This document shows, in pieces, positions 1 through 12,076 of a stretch of 64,000 nt of DNA; the first letter of the stretch is position 1, and each line of letters begins with the position of its first letter. The position numbers were made by a program, and so were the translations under genes. Below the pieces are notes generated by a model, which saw only the letters and a list, made by a program, of their open reading frames with translations, was not told the DNA's origin and made no database searches. Source of the DNA: Purpureocillium takamizusanense (taxonomy: Eukaryota > Ascomycota > Sordariomycetes > Hypocreales > Ophiocordycipitaceae); contig NC_063070.1 of the NCBI RefSeq assembly GCF_022605165.1, forward strand, positions 2,852,001 to 2,916,000. Direction: 5' to 3'.

Positions 1-3000
1 AACTCTGAGGCCTGCTTGATCATCACCGAAGGCACTCCTGCCACGTCTGTTCGGATCATCTGAATGGCGGCCAAGGTCTGTGTCTGCAAGGGAGTCGCGG
101 TCTCAATATCCAGAACGTAGCCTCCGACGGACGCCTCCTCGACAGTTTCGCGCAGCAACGTGAGGATACGCTCCACCCTACCCACGTCTAGCTTGCTCTG
201 AATCAGCTTGTACACCTCGCGGAGAGCCGCGACGTAAGCGATCAGACAGTTCTGGTTGTCTTCGACTTTGCCTGCAGTGCTGACGGAGGTTGGTATGCCG
301 CGGGACCATAAATCCCACGCAAATTCGACCGTCGTATCGTTGAACACGGATTTCTCGTCACGGCCCGTTTGCGATAATACGTGGCTCAGCGCCTTGAACG
401 TAGCAGTGTTGACGTCAAGAATGTGAAAGTCCAGGAGACGTGCAAAATGACCCAGTAGCTCGCGCCACAGTTGGTTGAAGGAAGGATGCGCCGTCAGCTT
501 GTCGATGTAATTAGCCAGCAAGGTCGAGATGCCGTTGAGAACAACGACGGCGGTCCCGTGCCACTCTTCTCGATTCGCTCCTTCTGAATCCGCGTCTTCG
601 GCACCCTTGAGCTCATCTTCGAGTGAAGTAATGAGCTGGAAAATGACAAATTTTATGCAGAGGGACCAGGCTTCCGGGCTGAGGCGGTCACCGTACGCGT
701 CGAAAATGCGAAGAAGGGTCTGGATCGCACTGTTCCGCAGCTCCAGCCTCTCGTCTGAAGCAACCGTCGTCAGTCTCAGGAGGAGCAGCATCCATAAGGC
801 TGCATCGGATCCACTCTGGCTGCGATCGGCGGCCAGCTTCTCCAGCCCCGAGTTGTTCGCGCCCTTCATCAGCTCGGCAGTGATGCCCAGGCTCTCGCCC
901 TTGGTAGACAGAAAATCGGAGAGTACCCAGAAGAACGTGACGGTCTGCTTTCCGTTAGGCCAAGACTCGTGACGTAGGAGGCCAGACTTACCGTGAGGGC
1001 TATGTTGAGGTCATCGTCTTGCGAGCAAAACTTGTACAGAGTGTCCACGAGGATAAGGAAGCAAGAGTTTGGCAGAGACGCCAGGAAATCAGAGCAGATG
1101 AGCTGCAAAGAGCTAAAGGCCGACCGAACGAGCTTGGAGGACCGCGTAGTGAGCAGCCCGGGATTGGCAACGGAGCCTCTTCTTTCTGCCACTGGTGGAT
1201 TTGAGGCGAAGACGGTGCCAATGATGTCAAATGTGACATCCCAGCCGCTGACAAGATTCTCACCGCAGCCCTCCACGATGCTCTTCAAGCCCTCGAGGAT
1301 TATCCTGTGCACGTCCACGTCTGTAGCGACGTTGGCAACAGACGCACCCCTGGCGTGCTTCAGTAATGGCTTCAAAGCCTCGCGTAATGCGCCCAGCACT
1401 CGCAACTGAATCGGCCCCCGAGATTCAGCAGACATGGATGTGGCGGCATTTGCAGACTCCAACATCAATCGTGCAAGAATCTCCGCGGCTTTGACCCGCA
1501 CCGGCGGAGCCATGGCGGGCGAATCGAGCGTATGAATGAGCTCTTCAGTCAACCTATCCCAGCCCGAGGCCGCGGGATCGGTAGTCAAGAGCCGCCCGAT
1601 ATTGATGGCCGCAAGCTCACCGAGCTTCGCCAATGCGAAGAGATATTCCTGCGTCGAAGAGCCGGCGGCTTGACTCGAGAAACTCAGAACCCGCCTGTGC
1701 TGGCCGGGAAGCGGACGCAGCGGCTTGTCGTCTCCCGAAGGCGAATGGCTCTTGTTGTTTATCGCCATCCCTCCCCCAGGCCCCTGCTCGAGCAGGCCAC
1801 ACATTGCTTCTACAACTTCCATGAAGGCTGTGTTAGGAAAGTCTACGCTGCTTTCGATGAGCCTGGACGCGGCAGTCTCAACTGAGCGGACCTCGTGGTT
1901 GAAATTCGACATGAGCGAGCTGTTGTCGCCTTCGGGCTGATCTTGGCCACGGCTGAGCGACGGAGTCCTCCCCGGGGACTTTCCTGTGACGAAGAGTACA
2001 TAGTCCGCCTGCTGAAGTGTCTCGAGCACGATGCCCCAAGCGTTGCCAAGCGTCGGTCCCAGCGCAATGCCGAGGTTCAGAAGCGCTCGAAGGCATAGGA
2101 GATTGCGTGTATTCAGACTCGCTGCCGCGGCATCGACCGACGCTTGTCTCTGCTTCTCAGCTGAGGGTGACAGGGGTGACAGCGCTTCTACGCTGAGCAG
2201 ACCTCTTGCGTTGCTGAATAGTGAGTTCGGCGTCTCGGGAGCCGCGGTCGGCGTCGTGACACGCGCCTGGCCTTGGCTGTGGCATGCGGTCAACACATTG
2301 GGGGGAACTGCGGACTTCCCAAGCGTGGTCAGGAACGCGTCCCTCGGGGTGGAGAGGTGAAGCAGGCCGGCAACATGGGCGAATCTCTGAAACGCCCGTA
2401 CGAGGCCATGATAGTACTCCTGGTCAAGAGCTGCGTACAAAAAAGTTGAGCACGTGGCCAAAATCGCCGGCCAGCACTCGTCGACTATTGACGCGCAAAT
2501 CTTGATCTCCGGGTACATGGGGTGGTCGACGAGGTCGAGTGGGTTGGCTGGAACGGGGTTGCGCTTGAACGAGCCGGATCTTTCCGGCCGCGTTCTGGGT
2601 TGCGAGGAGTCTGTTGCGCTTTGCTCGGGCGAATCTCCACCGGTATCCTGTTTTGACGCTTTCCGACGTCCCCTGCCTTCGCTGGGAACGGTGAGGGGTA
2701 GGACGAACTTGGCGAGGCCGTCAGAAAGATACGATATGCAGGCCAGAACGAGACTGTAGATGTAAGATTCCGGTATAGGGGGCGGGTCCGTCTTGTCGAG
2801 CTGGTCGATGCACGGGACACGGACAGAACTCCATTGCGCGCTGATGCCTGTGCTTGGCGCCTCCGACGCGACGGTGCTGCCAATGATTCCCGTCACGCCG
2901 CTGGCCTCCAGCATGGCTTGGTCCGACGGCGTTGTAGACGAGTTGGATGTGTCTGCTGCGGGTATTGTTGATTGGTGGCCGAGACCAATCACCGCAGGCT

Positions 3001-4329
3001 TTTCCGTGCTCAAGCGCACAAAGGTCGCCGTGAGAGTCTTGAGAATGTCCCTCTCGCCCTCCTTGGCATCGTAGAGGGCAAAGATGCGGCGTACCAGAGC
3101 ATGCTCGGCAAAGATGCCGCGAAACACCTCCATACAGAGAGCTCGTTTCCAAAGCGCGGTATCGTGATCGAGCAGCTGCGTCAGTATCTCGAGGGCGTCT
3201 CCGCACTCGGAGGGGAGGATGCCGATGTGGCGCCGCAACATGGTGTAAAGAATGCGCACGAGTCGCACCGACGTGGCGAACGATGGCTTGCCTTTGAGCG
3301 CGCTCACGACGAGGGGCATGACCCGCGTTCGAAGGATCTGTGCCTGCTCAGGGTGGGTGGTGAAAACGGCCGCGTGGTTGGTGATGACGGACTCAATCAG
3401 CTCCAGACCAAACGTCTGCGGCAGGCCCGAGAAGCGTAGGAATTCGGGGCGCTGATTTTCGGTCATGAGGCACAAGTCGTGGAAGATCTAGCTGTGTTAG
3501 CCGACATACATCTCGAATGTCGTAGGCATCTCACTCTGTAGGCGTCCAGGGCCGCAGCTCGCAGCTCGACGCTGCCGTCTGTAGTAGACACTTCACCGGC
3601 CACAGCGACGTCGGCGCCATTTTCTGCACGGCCAGTCAGCAGCTCCCGCAGTCTTCGCGATGTTCGAGTACAAACTCACTGTCCTCAGCGACGACCTTGT
3701 CGAAGACGGACACGACCAGCTGCTGCAGGGTCGCGGCCGACGTGTTGTTGACGATGGCATTCTTACTACTCTGCAGGATGAAGCAGATGTTGAGCGCCGT
3801 GACTAGCAGGTCGCCGCGAATGTCGTCGGCGTAGTTTTGCAGAAGTGAGGGCAGCGCCTGGAGGATCTTGAGCTGGACATCAAGCCCCGCCGACGAGGCT
3901 TGCATCAGCGCCTCGAGGACCTGGTTCAGCTTGGCGCGGGGCAGGGCGCGGACGACGATCAGGCGCTGCAGACAGACGATCGCGATGCCCGTGAACTTGG
4001 CGTTCTTGGTGCCGCACGCGATGATGAAGGGGTTGACGAAGCTGGGCTTCTGGGAGAGCACTGCCCGGCGCGTCAGCACTCGTGACACCTGGCCGTTTGG
4101 TGATGGGCTCGTCGACACTCACGCTCCGGGGCCGCCTGCTCAGACACATTTCCCAACTGCCTCAGCTCCTCGAGGGACTTCTCTGCGGCCTGTTTACTTG
4201 GCTTCAGTACTTGTTCATTACATGTTCAAAATAAAACGGTGCCAGACTCACCTGGCGCAGGTCATTGTGCTTGCGCTTGCTCTCTTGGATGAGGTTAGCC
4301 AGCTCCGAGGCCAGCAGATGCGTCGTCAT
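1..4329 (-). CDS. MON2: MON2 (Dop1-Mon2 trafficking scaffold), 3' end outside window
   Basis: Relative of the large Arf-GEFs without a Sec7 domain; in yeast Mon2 works with Dop1 and Neo1 in endosome-to-Golgi traffic. Six exons read on the minus strand: 4329-4252, 4189-4123, 4060-3680, 3623-3535, 3487-992, and 944 running off the window start. Phases agree at every junction and give about 1,325 residues; family members are usually near 1,650, so the C-terminus is missing. The N-terminus carries the family signature LIQESKRKHNDLR followed by AAEKSLEELRQLG, and DCB-type helices continue through exon 3. Exon 5 contains the HUS-like region (from DLCLMTENQRPEF) and a Ser-rich insert. Exon 6 (VTFFWVLSDFLSTKGESLG) begins the Mon2 C-terminal region. 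The start at 4329 was chosen from the conserved N-terminus. Family assignment is firm. Confidence 0.93.
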
Positions 4330-4680
4330 GTCGGGCAATCCGGCGCGTCGATGCGCTCGTATGTGAGCATGTGGAACCGCTTCCTGTCCATGCAGCCCAG
4401 CACCACAACGGCCCGTCCTTTTTCTCGTCGGGGAAGCCTGCAGCGCGAGGGCGATGTCATCGGCAACAGCTGTCGCGTTGTCGCCGACAGGGGGAACGTG
4501 GCAGAATCCCCACACCGCTCACCGGGTTACGTAGTACGTACTCGCAGGGACCCGTCCCACTGACAGTGCCTGGTGGCGCCTGTCGCGCGCGTGGCTTCAT
4601 GCACGGCCCCCACCGCCGAAAAATTCGTTGGTAGGTGCATAGTCATCATTAAGCTCTCTGATCGTACGCTCCTAAACATA
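4330..4680. other. Intergenic: MON2 upstream / tRNA-Leu upstream
   Basis: 351 bases holding the MON2 promoter side and the 5' flank of the tRNA gene. No coding signal or recognisable motif was found beyond shadow reading frames. Confidence 0.5.
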
Positions 4681-4780
4681 GCCAAGATGGCCGAGTGGTT
4701 AAGGCGGTGGTTTTAAGCTTTTGTTTCCTGCTTCGACACCACTATCGAGAGATTCCAGGGTTCGAACCCCTGTCTTGGCA
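4681..4780 (+). tRNA. tRNA-Leu(UAA) with anticodon-loop intron
   Basis: Acceptor stem GCCAAGA (4681-4687) pairs with TCTTGGC (4773-4779), with discriminator A at 4780. The D-arm is followed by anticodon stem GTGGT (4707-4711), loop TT-TAA-G with anticodon TAA (4714-4716), an intron of about 19 bases (about 4718-4736), and the stem partner ACCAC (4738-4742). The long variable arm ATC-GAGA-GAT is leucine-type. The T-arm is CAGGG-TTCGAAC-CCCTG. The intron position after base 37 is the normal one for nuclear tRNA introns. Confidence 0.93.
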
Positions 4781-4785
4781 TTTTT
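4781..4785 (+). terminator. RNA polymerase III T-run
   Basis: TTTTT follows the tRNA-Leu discriminator base directly, as expected for a Pol III terminator. Confidence 0.8.
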
Positions 4786-5347
4786 GTTGCCCGTAAGCAT
4801 CTAGTGACGCGTGCATTTTTTTTGGAGGTTCTGTTTGTCAATCATTTGAGCTATGTTGGAAGTTTGTTGTGGATTGAATACGTTGGAGGGCCTGCCTTGA
4901 CGATCGTGGTCGCACCGATGGCGGTGCCACCGGACTCACTTTGGGCGTCTCATGTCGTTAGACCTATGTCGGATGCATCATATATCTTCCTGGCGCAGTC
5001 TTGTAGGCGATTTTTTGAAGCGGATATAACTCATGAGGATCTCTACTTGGCTGCATACGCTTCCGCTGTGTTCCGTCTCAAAGAAACCCGAGGCTCATGG
5101 TAGGGAGTGCCATGGCCATGTCCCAATTTTCACCTTACTCTCCGTCTTGGAGGACTATCCTCATCCGGTTCAACCGTAGCAGCACGACCGGCAAGCTACC
5201 ACTGGCGCAAAAGAAAACAAAACCCGTGAACCTCAAACGACAAACCCCTGGCTCCGTTAGCAATTTTCGCCCGCCAAAGCGCAGCCGCGGCCGACATACC
5301 GACGCCCTTGGTAAATCTAATGCCCGTGAAAAAAAAAGCGCAAATCA
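4786..5347. other. Intergenic, no gene seen
   Basis: Between the tRNA and the PRPP synthetase stop codon. A 99-codon plus-strand frame begins at 4804 but shows no family signature, signal peptide or splice support. Mostly the 3' flank of the PRPP synthetase gene. Confidence 0.5.
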
Positions 5348-6638
5348 TCAAACAGGAACGTTGGTAAAGAGATAAGACACCGACTCGCCGTTGTGCGTCC
5401 GGCGGATGGCCTGCGGATGTCAGCACTGGCAGCAGGGATCAGTCTTGGGGGGGGGGATCTCACCTCGGCCAGGGTACCAGAGACATCGATAACCTTGAGC
5501 TTCTTACAGCGCTCCGCCTTGTCACCAAGAGGCACAGCTGGACGTTGCATTAGCTAGAGGACTCGACCAGAAAGGGGCTGGCTGACGCACTGTTGGTCAC
5601 AACCAGGCCCGATAGGCATGACTGGTTAATGTTATCGATAGCCTTGCCGCTCAGAATACCGTGCGTGACAATAGCAAACACCTGGCGAGCGCCATGCTGA
5701 TTAACCGTCTCGGCCGCCTTGACGAGCTGTGCGGCTGTTAGCGAGGGGTGTCGGGGACGAATTGCGTCGCGCCTCTTACCGTGCCGCACGTGTCGGCCAT
5801 GTCGTCGACGAGAATGGCGACCTTGTCCTGAACGTCGCCGACGAGCACCATGCGGCCGACGACATTGGGGCGCGGGCGCTCCTTGTGGATGAGCGCAAAG
5901 GCCGTGTTGAGGCGGTCGGCAATGGAGGTCGCGCGCTTGGCACCGCCGGCATCGGGGGAGACAATGACGCAGTTGGCGACGTCGAGGTTCTCGCGGATCC
6001 AGCGCAGCACCGAGGGCTCAGCATACAGGTTGTCCACGGGAACGTTGAAGAAGCCCTGGATCTGGGAGGCGTGCAGGTCCATGGTGATGACGTGGTTCTG
6101 GGACGTGTAAGTCGAGGGACCGGGGGTGAAGGGGCACGGGGGTACAAGTAGATGCAGGAGGAGGTGACACGTACGCAGCCAGAGACCTGCAGCATGTTTG
6201 CGATGAGCTTGGCGCTGATGGGGGCGCGCGACTTGTCCTTCTTGTCCTGACGAGCGTAGGGGAAGTTGGGGATGACGGCGGTGATGCGCCTAGCTGAGGC
6301 CGTCTTGCAGGCGTGAATCATGATGAGTAGCTCCATGAGGCCGTCGTTGACATCGCCGGGGGCGGTCGACTGGAGAATGAAGACATCCTCATCACGCACA
6401 GACTCGCCGATCGAAACACTCGTCTCCTGGTTGGAGTAGTTGAGGCTCATGGTGTTGGCGATGGAGATGCCCAGCCTGCGCGCGGCAAACATGTCAGTCA
6501 GGACCCTCACGACGGACTCGGCCGGATAGGCCCGGCACGACTGCTCTCTCCGAGCCATCGTCGGACGTACCGGTTGGCGACCAGCTCGCTCAGGTCGGGG
6601 TGTGAGCTGCCCGAGATGAGCTTGATTTCGTTTGCCAT
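5348..6638 (-). CDS. Ribose-phosphate pyrophosphokinase (PRPP synthetase)
   Basis: Makes 5-phosphoribosyl-1-diphosphate from ribose-5-phosphate and ATP for purine, pyrimidine, His, Trp and NAD synthesis; cytosolic. Six exons: 6638-6571, 6475-6175, 6097-5780, 5726-5591, 5537-5464, 5410-5348. They sum to 960 nt, giving 319 residues, the usual length for the short fungal PRS type without a long insert. Visible motifs: N-terminal [41 protein letters not shown] with metal-binding residues D130/H132; [11 protein letters not shown] (169-179); and the PRPP loop [11 protein letters not shown] (219-229). Introns have GTACGT, GTAAGA, GTGCGT and GTGAGA donors. An ATG four codons upstream (6650) is possible, but MANEIKL fits the family start better. 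Yeast has several paralogues and I cannot say which is orthologous. Confidence 0.93.
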
Positions 6639-8110
6639 TTGGTCCAACATGGCCGCGGCGGGTTGCGGGGAGTGAGTGAGTGCACAGAGGCGGGAGGAGA
6701 GGTCGAGGCAGGAATGCCCTCGGGCAGAGAAATTTTTAGCGGGCGGGCGGCGTTGCAACCCGAGCTGCAGGCGGCAGGTGTCTCGGTCAGAGGGGAGCCG
6801 ATGCTGGAGATGGCGATCTCGAGGCCGCGGGCGTGAGCGTCGGGGAGCACGAGCGGATGGATAAGTGAGGGCGTCACACGAGGCAAAAGTTTTTGGTCCC
6901 CGGTTTCAAGCCGTCGTCGTCGTCGTTGTCGGCGTAGGCGTCGGCAGTGGTTGCTCCATGGTCCATTCAATTCAGGGCCCACCGCGGCGGCCATAGTCAG
7001 TCATCAGTTAACCTTTTGCGGTGGCTCCGGTCCGGGGGCGTGGGTGTGGCCGTGGGCCTGGCTGGCTAGGTAAGTTACTTGCTACTAGGCAAGTCATGTG
7101 ACAGGCGCCGGCGGGTGTGATGCCGTGCAACGCTCGCTATTCTTTGTAAGAGCCCCTCCGTTAACTTCCGTCCCGTTTGTTCCATGTCTGTGTTCAGATG
7201 AATTAGACTGCTGCCCCCGATGGACGTCCTAATGAATCCCCTTGTCTGGACGAAAGCATGACATAACATTTTTGAACGCTCGTACAAGTTACATAGTAGG
7301 TAACGAAGTAACTTGGAACTACTAGATACCTTGACGGGATGGAATGGCTGCTTTTGAGCCCGACGCCCTGGCAGAGCTTAATTCACTATCGCATTGCCAA
7401 GCGCCCTCTGTGCATGGGCTACCAAGTACGAAGCACAAAGTTGGTAGCAATATCAAGTGATGATGGCTCCCATCTGCGGCAAGTGTAATTGAGATGCCGT
7501 TGGTCCTTCTGTTAAAGCCCCATCACCGCCCATTTCCAGCATGCTGTTCACCGCAACCACGGCGGCCGCCCAGCATCCAACGTCGAGTCGAACAGAGGCA
7601 GCTCCCCTGCCTGCTACCTAATGGTACCGTGCCTATTGGACGGCCAAGGGCGACCCCCACGGCGATGCGCTGGAGCGCCGTCAAGCAGGTCCGGTTCTAG
7701 CGCGGCTCCAGCGGGTTCCCCGACGTTAGCGCCCCGCTGAAGCCTGACGGGCAATGCTGCCGCTTCTGCCCCCGTCCACCACCTGCTAACCTTACGCACC
7801 AATGTCGTCAGAATCTTGGCCATCTGAGACGTCGCTTCTCCTTTCCATCTAGTAGCACCCGCGCACCGGCCTGCACGCTCTCTCTCTCTTTTCCCTCACC
7901 GACCGCGACGACAACCACGACGACGACAACAGTCGCAGGGTCTGCAGAAGCAACCGCCCTGCACGTGACTAAAGCCTCACCGACAGGCGGTCGTGCCCAA
8001 CGACCCCTGCCTGGGCTTCCGTCGACACGCCCCGACCCGACCGGCCGCGCGCGTCGCCACCTGAAGACGTCCCGAACCATGTCCCTCGATCCGTCAACCT
8101 CTCTTTCGGC
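6639..8110. other. Divergent promoter region between PRPP synthetase and flavoprotein fusion
   Basis: About 1.47 kb. No coding family recognised. It contains a (GTC)n-type stretch near 6910-6930 and (GAC)n near 7908-7930, plus a pyrimidine-rich leader before 8111. Probably two promoters and 5' UTRs. Confidence 0.5.
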
Positions 8111-9883
8111 ATGGCGACCTATCCGTCTTTTCCGCCGCGGCTGACGTCGACCGTGTCTTCGTGTTCCTCGCTCACCGAGATGAACACGCGCCACCGCAAA
8201 CTGCATCTCCTTGTCGCCGCCACTGGCCCGCGCGACACCTCCTGGGCGCAGGCCCTCGTCGTGCGCCTGTCCAAGAATACGCAGATCGAGACGAGGGCCA
8301 TTGTTGATGACGTTGTCCCGCGCCTGACGCAGACCATCATCGTCATGGAGAACCGCACCCTGACGCCCGGCCAGGGCGACCGCGCCGACGACATCGAATT
8401 CTACAGGCAGCAGGCCTATGAGCTGGTCGAGTGGGCGGACCTGATGGTGTGCGTGCCGCTCGACGCCGACGGCATCGCCAAGCTGCTTGCAGGCATCGCC
8501 GACACCTTTTTAGGCGAGGTGCTTCGGGGATGGAACCCCCAGAAGAGCGTGGTGCTCGTCCCGGGCATGAGCACGCACATGTGGTCGAACCCCATGACGA
8601 AGCGCCACCTGAGCAAGCTGTATCGCAAGTGGAATTGGATTCGCGTCATGACGCCGATCTTGTGGCATTACGAGGGCGCGCCGAACCCCAAGCGCGTCCC
8701 CAATTGGAACGGCTTCAACGAAGTGCTGGGCATTATCAAGAACCAGGCGGACCTCCTGGGGCTCGGGCGCGACGTGGAGATTGCTACCAGCGCTCCCCTG
8801 GTCTCGGATAGCGACGTCAAGATACAGGCCAAGCTGCCACCCGAGATATGGACCCTTGTGCTGGACTATGCAGGCGACTGGGAGCTTGCCAAGGCCCTCG
8901 GCATGTACACAAACCTGCCCATGCCGCAGCCGTGGTGCCTCGAGCCTAAAGATCCGACCGATCCGCTGAAGGTGTACGAACACGAGCTGGAATGGACCGT
9001 GCTCACCTGCAACTCGGCAGCCATCTGCAAGAAACTGTCGCAGTCGCCGCCCAATTTCCAAGACATCCCGGCCCTCGTGGTGAAGCTCGTCATCCGCTTT
9101 GCGCTGATCGAGGTGCTGGAGTACATGGAGAACAATCGACCCGACCTGTTCAAGGCTTTTGACGGCACAACGCTGCCTTCGAATGCGTCGGCGTACTACC
9201 CGAGGACCGACGTCCTCGACTACTGGAAGCAAAGCAGGTGGTTTCGGGACAAGCACATCTACGACGCCGAGGCTGTCGATGGAGCATCCAAGAACGGTCA
9301 CGTGCGGATCCTGGACTGGTGGTGGCGACGGTCCGGCCTGCCATTGCGATATACCGAAACGGCTCTGGAACAGGCCAGCGGAAGGGGGCACCTGTTGGTC
9401 CTGGAGTGGTGGCGCGATGCGGCGGCCCAAGACGACAGCATCGTCCTTCGACCGGGCCGGTCTCTGCTGTGGGCGACCCAACACGGGCAAGCCGACGTGC
9501 TGCGTTGGTGGGACGCATCTGGCATCCCGGTGGCCCATGGCGATAGCGTGGCCAAGGTGGCGAGCCGCTGGGGCCGGGTCAACGTGCTCGAAGCGTGGAG
9601 GCGGCTCAAGGGAGACAACAAGCTCGTCTTCGACCCCGAGGTGCTCATCAGCTCCACAATTCACCAGCACGTCGAGGTGCTCGAGTGGTGGCGCAAGTTT
9701 GCCCACGGCGAGCTCGAGGGCATGGACGGACGCAAGCAGCCCGTCGAGTTTCGCACCTGCAACATTGAAGAGGCCCTCGAAGACAGCATCGGCGACCAGA
9801 GCAAGGCGCGCAAGTGGTGGGCGCAGTACGGCCTGGACTTGCGCATGAGGAACGAGGAATGGCTTCAGACGCGGTACCTGTGA
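8111..9883 (+). CDS. Degenerate PPC-decarboxylase-like flavoprotein + F-box-like + Trp-rich ankyrin-like repeats
   Basis: Intronless, 590 residues. Residues ~30-215 resemble the HFCD/PPCDC flavoprotein fold: LHLLVAATGP at the start, then a segment matching the family's HIEL..WADL...PLSANTLAK block, then a match to PAMNT.MW. The catalytic features are changed: the active-site His position reads Ala (AYELVEWADL, 102-111), the SANT loop reads PLDADGIAK (116-124), and PAMNT reads PGMSTHMW (151-158). Flavin-dependent decarboxylation is therefore unlikely, although FMN or protein binding could remain. LPPEIWTLVLDYAG (242-255) resembles an F-box helix. Residues ~370-570 hold four to five repeats of the form AS..GHV.VLEWW (about 393-404, 422-434, 456-467, 484-496, 515-528), like degenerate ankyrin units with Trp pairs. 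M24 is an alternative start. Function unknown; a ligand-sensing or ubiquitin-ligase adaptor role is inference only. Confidence 0.75.
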   Translation: MATYPSFPPRLTSTVSSCSSLTEMNTRHRKLHLLVAATGPRDTSWAQALVVRLSKNTQIETRAIVDDVVPRLTQTIIVMENRTLTPGQGDRADDIEFYRQQAYELVEWADLMVCVPLDADGIAKLLAGIADTFLGEVLRGWNPQKSVVLVPGMSTHMWSNPMTKRHLSKLYRKWNWIRVMTPILWHYEGAPNPKRVPNWNGFNEVLGIIKNQADLLGLGRDVEIATSAPLVSDSDVKIQAKLPPEIWTLVLDYAGDWELAKALGMYTNLPMPQPWCLEPKDPTDPLKVYEHELEWTVLTCNSAAICKKLSQSPPNFQDIPALVVKLVIRFALIEVLEYMENNRPDLFKAFDGTTLPSNASAYYPRTDVLDYWKQSRWFRDKHIYDAEAVDGASKNGHVRILDWWWRRSGLPLRYTETALEQASGRGHLLVLEWWRDAAAQDDSIVLRPGRSLLWATQHGQADVLRWWDASGIPVAHGDSVAKVASRWGRVNVLEAWRRLKGDNKLVFDPEVLISSTIHQHVEVLEWWRKFAHGELEGMDGRKQPVEFRTCNIEEALEDSIGDQSKARKWWAQYGLDLRMRNEEWLQTRYL

Positions 9884-10678
9884 TGACTGGTCTGGGGCCT
9901 CGCTTGTTGGGGATGAGGGGGGCGAGAGAGACCACGAGAGCGTACCGAGGGGGCTCGCTCACCGGACACGGCGTTCTTGGGTGGACAGTGCATGGCTACT
10001 GCTTTCCGACATCTGCGTGGCGCAATGGGTTGAGGAGTTTTGTTCACTTGATCCAAGCTGGGTCGGGGTTTTAGACAGTTCAGACCGACAGCCGCGCAGC
10101 TGGGCCGCCGCGGGCAGCATTAAAGCACATACATGATGATTACCGACGTACCGTGCCGTCCCTTGCCCGCGGCACATTGTTCATTCGTGGTCGTGACGCA
10201 ACGCCGCCCCGCGCTCCGCGACAGGAGAGTCGCGCGGGCCACAACGGCCAGCATCGGCAGGGGTCTCTCGTCTTCTCGGTAGTAACTGGGCGCGTGGGGA
10301 CGGGGCGGGCGGGCGGGCTCATGGAAGGGAATAATTAAAAGCATGGCCGCCGGGATCTGACCCATCTCCGTGCCATGACACGCCATTGGGGGTGAGGAAA
10401 TAAAATCAGGTCGGGCCAGCTGCCAGCATCACGAGGGGAGTCGCGCGAGCCTCAGCCAAGCCAAGCCAGCGCATTGCATGATGCGTCCATGATGCATCCT
10501 CTCTAACCCCCCCTCCCTAATGGGGAAAGAGAGAAAGAAAGAAGGAAAAAAGCACGCATCGCAAGGTACTTAACGAAACATGATGCGACACATGTACATA
10601 CCCCCGGGATATGTGTGTTTGCTACGGCTACTGCTTCTTCTTCTCCTACCGGGAGGACGGCACCGCACTGGCCACTTA

Positions 10679-10735
10679 CACACACACACAACACACACAC
10701 AACACACAACACAACACACACACAAGCGCACACCC
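10679..10735. repeat. (CA)n microsatellite, imperfect
   Basis: CACA runs interrupted by AACA units over about 57 bases. Confidence 0.9.
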
Positions 10736-11891
10736 GGGTTCCGTGACCACGGCACCGGGAGAGATTGAGCGAGAGAGAGATAGCAGGGGGGGGGATGGTT
10801 AGTTGGTATGTACAGTATGCGTAGATCCCGGCATGTTCCTGTCCCACGTCGAATCAAGTCGTGAGCGCAACTACATGCATGCGTGCGTGCACGTGCTCAC
10901 CGACGGCGGGCGGGCCGCGGAGGAAGGGAGGGAGGGAATGGGGAACACGGAGGGGAACGTGTTTTGTTTGTTTGAGCATCTCGTGGTCAACGACAACCCC
11001 CCGTTGTTTGGCGAGGTCGGTCACGGGAGGGGCTGAGGGAGACGGGTTGTCGCCGGTTCGCATACCGGCCCCTGACGAGGTTGTTGAGGCAAATGGCAAA
11101 TCCTGTTGCGACTCGCGAATGAAGAAAGGAAAAAACACATGGGCCACCACCGCCACCATCGTCGTCGTCATCATCGCAAAAAATGACGACCGATAGGGAA
11201 AGCCGGATGGCCGAGGTTTGCGTGACGTGAGCCTGTCGCGTATGCTCTACGTACGATACGTAGATAAGAATAATGTATGCCCTGTATACTGCTGCCGCTG
11301 TCGCCGCGATGTTTAAATAGCTGCTTGATTCTGCTGGCATCTGCCATCTCGCATCGCCACCTGCTGTCAACCCTCACGCACATGCGACGGGGGGGGGGGG
11401 GGAGGACACGCGGGCGCTGGCGCGGGCTTCGTCCAACACGTGCGATCTCGTGGCCGCGCTCGACTCGTTTCGCAACCACACGAGCGCGCCTTGGACCAAA
11501 GCGTTTCTTTCCTCCTGGCTTCTTCTCTCAGTCACTCAGGCAGTCAGTCACATGCACACACACATACACACATGTACATGGTCACTCACTCTCACTCTCT
11601 TCGTTTGGCATTACATAACCTCAACACATGGACAACGAACAACAACCAACCCTTGGAGGAAAAAGAGGGCAAAAATGATGATGAAAAAAGAAGAAGAAGG
11701 GAAAAAATTTGTTCCAAGAACATTCTACGCGGAAGCAAGGGCCCATAGGGAAGCAAAGACCCGTATGAGAAGCCCCGGACCGGGACAGCATAACGACCAG
11801 GGCGTCACCGCGTTACGAAATCCAATGTCGAGATGGTGAACATGCTGGGGACAGGTAGAGAGAGAGAGAAGCAACATGGAAGGATCCCAGA

Positions 11892-11898
11892 TATAAAG
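11892..11898 (+). promoter_or_regulatory. TATA-like box for secreted protein gene
   Basis: TATAAAG lies about 180 bases upstream of the ATG at 12077, followed by a CA-rich leader ending CACTATCACC before the ATG. Consistent with a TATA-driven, inducible fungal promoter; an intron in the leader is not excluded. Confidence 0.45.
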
Positions 11899-12076
11899 AC
11901 CGCGAGGGGTTTTCTCATGCTTCTGGAAGAAATCCTGTCGACACCATCAAAATCCACCCCATCAAACCACCACCACCACACTTATATGTCTCTTGCTGCT
12001 TAAACCCAGCACTCATTTCTCATCAGCCTTACCTTCAACGCACCATCCCCAAGTCACCACCACGACCACTATCACC

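Larger units (their letters stand above)
9884..12076. other. Intergenic with simple repeats; 5' region of small secreted protein gene
   Basis: About 2.2 kb without a supported gene. It contains the (CA)n tract at 10679-10735, a G14 run at 11389-11402, CA-rich repeats near 11550-11580, and a TATA-like box at 11892. All frames of 60-130 codons here are low-complexity. Confidence 0.5.

Noticed and set aside
4804..5103. 99-codon plus-strand frame after tRNA-Leu
   Set aside because: No family, no signal peptide, lies in the 3' flank of the PRPP synthetase gene.
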